From: Paracoccaceae bacterium | Lineage (GTDB): Bacteria; Pseudomonadota; Alphaproteobacteria; Rhodobacterales; Rhodobacteraceae | Direction of reading: 5' to 3' | Length of the DNA stretch: 8,032 nt | Assembly: GCA_007131945.1 (NCBI GenBank) | Contig: SLPP01000022.1 | Location: 1-8,032, forward strand | Part shown: one piece after another, positions 1-4,710 of the stretch | Layout of the letters: every line of letters starts with the position of its first letter | Numbering within the stretch: the stretch's first letter is position 1 | The notes under the pieces: generated by a model | What the model was told of the DNA's origin: nothing | Database searches by the model: none | The model's input: the letters and a program-made list of their open reading frames with translations, nothing else | Made by a program: the position numbers and the translations under genes

Positions 1-173
1 CCATCCTCGGGCGAGATCCCCTCGAGGCCGGTCGAGACGAAGACCACCGGGATGGTCACGTCCGGCGCGGCCTCCTTGGCGATGTTCACATAGGCCTGCA
101 CGCCGACAGCCAGCATCAGCCCGAGGACCAGCAGCACGACCCGCGAGCGGGCGAAGGCGGCGTCGATCAGCAT
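1..173 (-). CDS. RND efflux transporter permease, N-terminal part (gene runs off the window)
   Basis: This is the start of an inner-membrane proton-driven RND pump subunit of the AcrB/MexB type. Only 57 codons are present; the gene continues beyond base 1. The translation begins MLIDAAFARSRVVLLVLG. It has one membrane segment at about residues 11-28 (TM1 of the family), followed by the typical periplasmic entry pattern: YVNIAKEAAPDV at 28-39, then IP, and GISPED at 52-57. The KEA-PDV-IP...G-SPED series is characteristic of the RND family just after TM1. The ATG at 173 is supported by a good Shine-Dalgarno sequence 8 bases upstream, and by the fact that the family starts only a few residues before TM1. 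It lies 28 bases after the adaptor gene and is surely co-transcribed with it. The family is secure. The subfamily (drug or hydrophobic-compound versus metal efflux) and the substrate cannot be judged from this fragment, although nothing resembles a heavy-metal CusA start. Confidence 0.9.
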   Translation of the reverse strand, partial: MLIDAAFARSRVVLLVLGLMLAVGVQAYVNIAKEAAPDVTIPVVFVSTGLEGISPED

Positions 174-181
174 TGCGGCCG

Positions 182-188
182 CTCCCCT
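182..188 (-). promoter_or_regulatory. Shine-Dalgarno sequence of the RND permease gene
   Basis: Read on the minus strand, AGGGGAG sits 8 bases before the ATG at 173, which is near-ideal spacing. It settles the permease start. It partly overlaps a 12-base palindrome (186-197). Confidence 0.65.
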
Positions 189-197
189 GCCGGCAGG
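186..197. repeat. 12-base perfect palindrome between the adaptor and permease genes
   Basis: CCTGCCGGCAGG reads identically on both strands and lies in the 28-base gap between the adaptor stop and the permease start. In RNA it could form only a short 4-bp stem with a 4-base loop beside the ribosome binding site. It is short enough to be chance in GC-rich DNA; a role in setting the adaptor:permease ratio is speculation. Confidence 0.35.
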
Positions 198-201
198 CGC
201 G

Positions 202-1299
202 TCATCGTCCGTCCTCCGGCACCGGGCGCACGCGGTCGCCTTCGCGCACGAAGCCCTGTCCGCGGGTGATCAGCCGCACCGTCTCGGGCAGGCCGGTGAT
301 CCAGACGCCGTCGGTTCGTGCCTGCACGATCTCCACCGCGTGCTCCGCCACCCGGTCGTCGTCATCGACCGTGCGCACCACCAGCGCACCGGTTTCGGAC
401 AGTGCCAGCAGGGCCGGCGAGACGAAATGCGCCTGCTGCATGTCGGTCGGGATGCGCAGCTGCGCCGACACCCCGCCGGCGATGGCGCCGTCGGGATTGT
501 CCATCCGCACTTCGGCGGCGAAGGTGCGGGTCTGCGGATCGGCCACCGAAGCGATGAAATGCAGCACCCCGGTGCGGGTCTCGCCGGTGATGAAGCGAAG
601 CTCGGCCGCCTGGCCCGGCCGCAGTTGCGCAAGCGCCTGCTGCGGGACCCGGAAACGCACGGTCAGCGGATCGAGATCGACGAGCCGCGCCAGGACCGCG
701 CCGGATTGCACGAACTCGCCCGCCGCGACATCGAGGGCATCCAGCCGACCGGCGAAGGGCGCGCGGAGCACCGTGTCCTCGAGCCCGCGCTCCGCCGTCG
801 CGAGTTGCGCCTCGGCCGCGGCAAGCCCGCTGCGGGCCGAGACGACCTGGTCCACCGTGCCGACGCCGCGCTCCAGAAGCGCCCGTGCCTGGTCGTAGGC
901 GCGGCGGGCGCGCGCTTCCTCCTCCGCGGCGCGGCGAAGCTGGGCGGCGCGTTCGCGCGCATCGAAGCGCAGGATCACCGTGTCCGTGTCCAGCACGGCG
1001 CCCTTTTCCACCGCGACCTCGGCGATCTGTCCGCCCATCTCGGCCTGCAGCTCGGTATCGCGCCGGGGATGCGACACCCCCTCGGCGACGAACACCTGCG
1101 GCACCGTTTCGGCATGGCTTGGCTGCACCGCGACCGTCAGGGGCGGCGGCGGGCCGGGCCGGGCCGCCTCCTCGGGCTCCGGCGGCGGAAAGACCACCGC
1201 GCTCGCCATCCACAGGACAAGCGCCACGACCAGCCCCGACGCGATCCATCCGGAAGGGTCGCGCCTGTTGCGCGACACGATCACCTCGTGTTCCGGCAT
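202..1299 (-). CDS. RND efflux periplasmic adaptor subunit (membrane fusion protein)
   Basis: This 365-residue protein links an RND pump to an outer-membrane channel (MexA/AcrA-like family). Residues 17-37 form an uncleaved-looking N-terminal membrane anchor (WIASGLVVALVLWMASAVVF). There is no lipobox cysteine, so it is anchored by the helix and not by lipid. A proline-rich linker follows (38-52, PPP and PGPPPP). The first lipoyl half is at about 82-112 (GGQIAEVAVEKGAVL). A short alpha-helical hairpin rich in Ala, Glu and Arg spans about 113-172. The second lipoyl half is at 175-203, with the signature VLRAPFAGRLDAL. The beta-barrel lies at about 208-284 and the membrane-proximal domain runs to the end. 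The domain order is complete and the length is normal. The ATG at 1299 has an AAGGGGA ribosome site close upstream. It is the first gene of a two-gene (or longer) efflux unit; the permease starts 28 bases later. No regulator gene is visible in the window. Adaptor identity is firm; the substrate is unknown. Confidence 0.93.
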   Translation of the reverse strand: MPEHEVIVSRNRRDPSGWIASGLVVALVLWMASAVVFPPPEPEEAARPGPPPPLTVAVQPSHAETVPQVFVAEGVSHPRRDTELQAEMGGQIAEVAVEKGAVLDTDTVILRFDARERAAQLRRAAEEEARARRAYDQARALLERGVGTVDQVVSARSGLAAAEAQLATAERGLEDTVLRAPFAGRLDALDVAAGEFVQSGAVLARLVDLDPLTVRFRVPQQALAQLRPGQAAELRFITGETRTGVLHFIASVADPQTRTFAAEVRMDNPDGAIAGGVSAQLRIPTDMQQAHFVSPALLALSETGALVVRTVDDDDRVAEHAVEIVQARTDGVWITGLPETVRLITRGQGFVREGDRVRPVPEDGR

Positions 1300-1302
1300 G
1301 CG

Positions 1303-1309
1303 TCCCCTT
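1303..1309 (-). promoter_or_regulatory. Shine-Dalgarno sequence of the adaptor gene
   Basis: AAGGGGA on the minus strand lies just 3 bases before the ATG at 1299. The spacing is short but it is the best ribosome site nearby. GTG codons 6 and 8 of the frame have no better site, so the ATG is preferred. Confidence 0.5.
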
Positions 1310-1311
1310 CA

Positions 1312-1321
1312 CGCTGCATCG
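1312..1321 (-). repeat. 10-base direct repeat, copy nearest the adaptor gene
   Basis: CGATGCAGCG (minus strand) occurs here, immediately upstream of the adaptor ribosome site, and again at 1423-1432, 111 bases away and in the same orientation. The core contains the self-complementary TGCA. It could be a pair of regulator-binding sites or chance. Confidence 0.4.
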
Positions 1322-1422
1322 CGGCGCAGTCTGGGGTGCCGTCCCCGTCTTTGCAACCGGATATGGCCACCACTTTTCCGTGCCCTCTCTCCCCTGGCTG
1401 ACCGGCTGCGGAAGGCGTATCG

Positions 1423-1432
1423 CGCTGCATCG
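1423..1432 (-). repeat. 10-base direct repeat, copy nearest rsmA
   Basis: This is the second copy of CGATGCAGCG (minus strand), inside the same intergenic region and identical to the copy at 1312-1321. The flanking bases differ, so the repeat is exactly ten bases. Confidence 0.4.
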
Positions 1433-1449
1433 AAAGCCCTTCGGGGGGC
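1433..1449 (-). terminator. Weak terminator-like hairpin downstream of rsmA
   Basis: On the transcript strand, GCCC and GGGC (1449-1446 and 1439-1436) can pair around a 6-base loop, CCCGAA. Only three T residues follow (1435-1433). The stem and U-run are both shorter than in a good Rho-independent terminator. It is listed because it is the only stem followed by Ts in the gap where the large operon should end. Confidence 0.22.
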
Positions 1450-1476
1450 GTGCACTCCGCCGCCGGACCGACGGTG

Positions 1477-1495
1477 CGGCAGGCGCGCCTTGCCG
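1477..1495 (-). terminator. Hairpin just after the rsmA stop codon
   Basis: The arms CGGCA and TGCCG flank the palindromic core GGCGCGCC. They form a stem of about seven pairs with one bulged base and a CGCG loop, seven bases after the rsmA TGA. No T-run follows, so it is not a classical intrinsic terminator. It could protect the 3' end of the message or assist Rho-dependent ending. Function is inferred from position only. Confidence 0.3.
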
Positions 1496-1502
1496 AGGTC
1501 GT

Positions 1503-2348
1503 TCATCCGTTCGCCGGATCGCCCATGTCGCGGGCCAGCGCGCAGAAGGCGTCGAGCCCGATCTCCTCGGCGCGCGCGGTGGGCGGGATGCCGAGGCGTT
1601 CGAGACGGGCCTCGATCCGCGGATCGAGGCCGCGCAGGCTGGCGCGCAGCATCTTGCGGCGCTGGTTGAAGGCGGCGGCGACGACGCGTTCCAAGAGCTT
1701 CGCGTCGGCCGGAAAGCGCGGCTCGGGCAGGGCGGTCAGATGGACGACGGCCGAGGCGACCTTGGGCGGCGGCGTGAAGGCCTCGGGCGGCAGGGTCAGC
1801 ACGATCCGCGCCGAACACCGCCACTGCGCCAGGATCGCGAGCCGGCCATAGGCTTTCGATCCCGGCTGCGCCACGATCCGCTCGGCCACCTCGCGCTGGA
1901 ACATCAGCGTCAGGCTTTCCCAGAAGGGCGGCCAGTCGGGTGGGGTCAGCCAGCGCACCAGAAGCTCGGTGCCGACATTGTAGGGCAGGTTCGCAACCAC
2001 CCTGATCGGCGGCGTCAGGTGCGCGCGCGGGTCGATCTGCAGCGCGTCGCCCTGCAGCACGGTCAGCCTTCCGGGATGGGCGGCGGCGATCTCGGCCAGC
2101 GCCGGCAGGCAGCGCGCGTCCTTCTCGATCGCCAGCACATGGCGCGCGCCCTCGGCCAAGAGGCCGCGGGTCAGGCCGCCGGGGCCGGGGCCGATCTCCA
2201 GCACGTCGGCCCGGCGCAGGTCCCCCGCGGCCCGGGCGATGCGGGACGTCAGGTTCAGGTCCAGCAGGAAGTTCTGCCCGAGCGACTTCCTCGCCCGCAA
2301 CTCGTGCCGGGCGATGACCTCGCGTAGCGGCGGCAGGGCGTCGATCAT
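1503..2348 (-). CDS. rsmA: 16S rRNA (adenine(1518)-N6/adenine(1519)-N6)-dimethyltransferase RsmA (KsgA)
   Basis: RsmA uses S-adenosylmethionine to dimethylate two adjacent adenines in the last 16S rRNA hairpin, a late step and checkpoint of 30S subunit assembly in the cytoplasm. The protein has 281 residues, a normal length. It shows the family N-terminus [11 protein letters not shown] (20-30), the SAM-binding motif [12 protein letters not shown] (49-60), the acidic ribose contact E75 in AIEKD, QGDAL (99-103), and the catalytic motif NLPYNV (120-125). It then has the FQREVAERI and [16 protein letters not shown] blocks and a C-terminal helical domain with [10 protein letters not shown]. All key motifs are intact. 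The ATG at 2348 overlaps the pdxA stop as ATGA, so translation is probably coupled; the frame stays open further upstream, but that part is antisense-free overlap with pdxA and not family sequence. It is the last gene of the operon. The pdxA-rsmA neighbourhood is widely conserved. A perfect 24-base palindrome lies in its 3' part. Confidence 0.97.
   Translation of the reverse strand: MIDALPPLREVIARHELRARKSLGQNFLLDLNLTSRIARAAGDLRRADVLEIGPGPGGLTRGLLAEGARHVLAIEKDARCLPALAEIAAAHPGRLTVLQGDALQIDPRAHLTPPIRVVANLPYNVGTELLVRWLTPPDWPPFWESLTLMFQREVAERIVAQPGSKAYGRLAILAQWRCSARIVLTLPPEAFTPPPKVASAVVHLTALPEPRFPADAKLLERVVAAAFNQRRKMLRASLRGLDPRIEARLERLGIPPTARAEEIGLDAFCALARDMGDPANG
1608..1631. repeat. Perfect 24-base palindrome inside rsmA
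   Basis: The arm GGCCTCGATCCG (1608-1619) is followed without a gap by its exact reverse complement (1620-1631). The centre is CCGCGG, flanked by two GATC tetramers. It encodes the stretch GLDPRIEA of RsmA, about 105 bases before the stop. In RNA it would form a 10-bp stem with a 4-base loop. Whether it has a function or reflects codon choice over a self-complementary peptide stretch is unknown. Confidence 0.85.
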
Positions 2349-3337
2349 GCGGCGGCCCGGCGCGCGGCCATCCCGGCGGCCATGCCGAGCGCGGCGCGCA
2401 GGCTCGTCGGATCGGCAACGCCCCGGCCGGCGATGTCGTAGGCGGTGCCGTGATCGGGCGAGGTGCGCACGAAGGGCAGGCCGAGCGTGACGTTGACCCC
2501 GCCGGCGAAGTCGATGGTCTTGATCGGGATCAGCGCCTGGTCGTGATACATGCAGACCGCCGCGTCGTAGCGGGCGCGGGCGGCGGGGTGGAACATCGTG
2601 TCGGCGGGAAGCGGGCCGGCGAGGTCCAGCCCCTCGGCGCGCAGCGTCTCGAGCACCGGCACGATCAGCTGCGCCTCCTCGGTTCCCATCGCGCCGCCCT
2701 CGCCGGCATGGGGGTTGAGCCCGGCCACCGCGATGCGCGGCGCGGGGAGGGCGAAGTCGCGGATCAGCGCGGCGTGGGTCAGCCGGATCGCGCGCGCGAG
2801 CCGTTCCGCCGTCAGCGCCCCGGGAACGGCGGCGAGGGGGATGTGGATCGTCGCCGGGACGACGCGCAATTCGGGGCAGGCGAGCATCATCGCCACCTCG
2901 ACGCCGCCGGCGAGATGGGCGAGGAACTCGGTATGGCCGGGAAAGGCGAAGCCAGCGCCGCCAATGAGCGCCGCCTTGTTGATCGGGCAGGTGACGAGGC
3001 CGGCGGCCTGACCGGTCCGGACCAGCTCCACGGCGCGCTCGATCACGGCGATCACCGCGGGCGCATTCGCCTTGTCGGGCCGGCCGGGCCGCGCCGGGGC
3101 GGGGAAGGCGTGGCGCAGGACGGCGAGCCGGCCGTCGGGCGCGCTGGCGGCCTCGGCCGGGGTCGCGACCGGGTGCCATCGCGTGCCCGCGGGCAGATGC
3201 GCCGGATCGCCGATCCAGGCGAAGCGCGGCCCCGGATCGGCGGCGAGCTTCGCCGCGATCTCGGGGCCGATGCCGGCGGGATCGCCGCAGGTCATGACCA
3301 GGACCGGCAGCTCCGACGGGGATGCATCCGGCGGCAT
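2345..3337 (-). CDS. pdxA: 4-hydroxythreonine-4-phosphate dehydrogenase PdxA
   Basis: PdxA oxidises 4-phosphohydroxy-L-threonine with NAD; the product decarboxylates to 3-amino-1-hydroxyacetone phosphate, which PdxJ uses to make pyridoxine 5'-phosphate (DXP-dependent vitamin B6 route, cytoplasm). The 330-residue protein is full length. It has the N-terminal family signature [17 protein letters not shown] (15-31), TCPINKAAL (116-124), PGHTEFL (133-139) and [10 protein letters not shown] (206-215). Further on are [12 protein letters not shown] (263-274) and the C-terminal [25 protein letters not shown]165, H210 and H265 match the three metal-binding histidines of E. coli PdxA (H166, H211, H266). 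The ATG at 3337 lies 9 bases after the surA stop and in the same reading frame as surA. No clear ribosome site precedes it, suggesting coupling to surA translation. Its stop overlaps the rsmA start (ATGA). Confidence 0.97.
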   Translation of the reverse strand: MPPDASPSELPVLVMTCGDPAGIGPEIAAKLAADPGPRFAWIGDPAHLPAGTRWHPVATPAEAASAPDGRLAVLRHAFPAPARPGRPDKANAPAVIAVIERAVELVRTGQAAGLVTCPINKAALIGGAGFAFPGHTEFLAHLAGGVEVAMMLACPELRVVPATIHIPLAAVPGALTAERLARAIRLTHAALIRDFALPAPRIAVAGLNPHAGEGGAMGTEEAQLIVPVLETLRAEGLDLAGPLPADTMFHPAARARYDAAVCMYHDQALIPIKTIDFAGGVNVTLGLPFVRTSPDHGTAYDIAGRGVADPTSLRAALGMAAGMAARRAAA

Positions 3338-3346
3338 CGGCGCCGC

Positions 3347-4645
3347 TCAGGGCAGGCGGATCTCGGCCTCTTCGCGCAGCGTCTCCAGCCAGACATCGGC
3401 GCGCCGCTCGATCTGCTGGCTGAACACCGCGAACCGCGCCTGGTCGGCCGTCGGCGCGGGATCGCGCACGAAGCGCCGGGCGCAGAGCTGGACGACGACG
3501 AGCTGCCCGTTCTCGACCAGATTGGCCGAGATCTCGCCCGGATCGAGCCGCGCCAGCTCGGTCGCGAGGCCGGCGGGAAGCTGCGGCTGGCGCAGGGTCA
3601 CGGTCTCGAACGCCTCGGCCGAGACCTCGGGGGCGAGATCGCCGATCACCGGGCCGAAATCGGCACAGCTCTCGGCGCGGGTGCGCAGCTGGGCGACGCG
3701 GGCGAGGTTCGCCTCGCTGCGCCCGCCGGGCAGGCCGGCGCGGCGGAACTCGAGCTCGATCTGGCCCGGTGGCACGTCGCGGGTCTCGCGGCTGGCGCGC
3801 AGCTGGAAGAAGGCGAAGGCGCCGGGCACTTCCACCGGGCCGATGATCTGCCCGACGCGCGCCCCGTCGAGCTGCACCGCGATCTCTTCGGGCAGGCCGC
3901 GCAGGGGCAACCAGTTGTCGATCCGCCCGCCCTGTTCGGCACTCGGCGCGGCCGAGACCTGGCGCGCGGCCATGGCGAAGTCCTCGACCGTCGTGATCTC
4001 GAGGATCTGCGGGATCAGCTCCTGCACGATATCGGCGAATTGCGGGTCCGAGGGCAGGAAGATCTCGGAAAGCAGCACTTCCGCGACCGGGCGGATATTG
4101 GCCACCGACTGGGCGCGCGCGACCTGCGCGTCGGTCACCCGGATATCGGGGCCGTAGCGGCCCTGCACCAGTTCGCGCCAGACGATGCCGGCATGGACGA
4201 AATCGCGGAAGGTCTCGGGCGCGATCCCGTCCTGGCGCAACAGGTCGAGGAACTCCTCGCGCGACAGCTCGGCCCGGCGGGCGAATTCCGCCATCCCCTC
4301 GGCGATCTGTTCGGGCGAGGCGCGCAGGCCGAAGCGCCGCGCCTGTTGCAGTTGCAGCCGGTCCTCGATCAGCCGTTCGCGGGCGGTGGCGCGCGGGTCG
4401 GCGCCGCCGGCGCCGATCAGCTCCAGAAAGCGCGCACGCTGGCTGATCTCGTAATGGGTGATCGCCTGGTCGTTCACCCAGACGGCGGCCGAGAAGGGGG
4501 CCTGCGCCGTGGCCGGGACGGCCAGCGCCAGACAGACGATCGCGGGAAGGGCGCGGCGCAACGCGCGCAAGAGGCCGCCCGGCCAGCGTCGCGGGCGCGC
4601 CGGGCTCGTCTCGGTCGGGGCGGGGCGGGGGGTCGTCAGGGGCAT
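3347..4645 (-). CDS. surA: Periplasmic chaperone SurA (SurA N-terminal/parvulin-type peptidyl-prolyl isomerase protein)
   Basis: SurA escorts unfolded outer-membrane proteins across the periplasm to the BAM complex. The 432-residue product (from ATG 4645) has a hydrophobic secretion core at about 33-46 ([14 protein letters not shown]) and a likely signal-peptidase site after AQA (47-49). The mature part opens with the SurA_N pattern [22 protein letters not shown] (53-74). A helical chaperone region extends to about 165. A single parvulin-like region begins near 188 ([11 protein letters not shown]), and there is a C-terminal helix ([29 protein letters not shown]). E. coli SurA has two parvulin domains; one degenerate domain is usual in alphaproteobacteria, so isomerase activity is doubtful. 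The start is uncertain: ATG 4645 gives a long Pro/Arg-rich leader of about 30 residues, while TTG at 4570 (codon 26) would give a standard-length signal peptide. Position between lptD and pdxA is the classic surA location and supports the call. Confidence 0.92.
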   Translation of the reverse strand: MPLTTPRPAPTETSPARPRRWPGGLLRALRRALPAIVCLALAVPATAQAPFSAAVWVNDQAITHYEISQRARFLELIGAGGADPRATARERLIEDRLQLQQARRFGLRASPEQIAEGMAEFARRAELSREEFLDLLRQDGIAPETFRDFVHAGIVWRELVQGRYGPDIRVTDAQVARAQSVANIRPVAEVLLSEIFLPSDPQFADIVQELIPQILEITTVEDFAMAARQVSAAPSAEQGGRIDNWLPLRGLPEEIAVQLDGARVGQIIGPVEVPGAFAFFQLRASRETRDVPPGQIELEFRRAGLPGGRSEANLARVAQLRTRAESCADFGPVIGDLAPEVSAEAFETVTLRQPQLPAGLATELARLDPGEISANLVENGQLVVVQLCARRFVRDPAPTADQARFAVFSQQIERRADVWLETLREEAEIRLP

Positions 4646-4710
4646 GCGCAACGGTCCGTCTGCTTCCTCGTCCTGTCCGGGGCGGATGGGTCCCCGGCGC
4701 GTTCGTTCAT
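4636..4710 (-). other. Small open frame bridging the lptD stop and the surA start (possible coupling ORF)
   Basis: An ATG at 4710 overlaps the lptD stop as ATGA and opens a 24-codon frame ([20 protein letters not shown] then CACP). It terminates at 4636, ten bases inside surA in a different frame. GGAG lies 9 bases before its ATG. A ribosome finishing lptD could restart here and be delivered next to the surA ATG at 4645. The peptide resembles nothing I know and has no hydrophobic segment. It may well be chance; it is recorded because it fills the largest gap inside the operon. Confidence 0.2.

Larger units (their letters stand above)
1300..1502. other. Intergenic region: end of the lpt-surA-pdxA-rsmA operon and presumed promoter of the efflux operon
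   Basis: These 203 bases separate the rsmA stop from the adaptor start and carry no credible gene on either strand. By position the region should hold the 3' end of the upstream transcript and the promoter of the efflux genes. On the minus strand the least GC-rich part runs from about 1383 to 1350 (GGAAAAGTGG, then CCATATCC, then TTGCAAAGA). TTGCAA (minus strand, about 1355-1360) could be a -35 element, but the hexamer 17 bases later (CAGACT) matches the -10 consensus at only three positions. I therefore do not call a promoter. Two small hairpins lie near the rsmA end, and a 10-base direct repeat is present. Confidence 0.6.

Noticed and set aside
1355..1383. TTGCAA plus CAGACT as a sigma-70 promoter for the adaptor gene
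   Set aside because: The -10 match is only three of six, and the AT-richer CATATC nearby has no -35 partner at proper spacing. Too weak to call.
885..2327. 480-codon plus-strand open frame spanning the intergenic region
   Set aside because: It runs antisense through part of the adaptor, the gap and most of rsmA. No single protein family is recognisable, and it crosses two well-supported genes.
2349..3179. N-terminal extension of rsmA frame far into pdxA
   Set aside because: The frame is open upstream, but the residues are Arg/Pro/Gly shadow sequence of pdxA. The family N-terminus begins at ATG 2348 with the ATGA overlap.
3602..3626. Inverted repeat GGTCTCG...CGAGACC inside surA
   Set aside because: The 7-bp arms with an 11-base loop are short and made of common codon patterns in GC-rich coding DNA; no positional significance.
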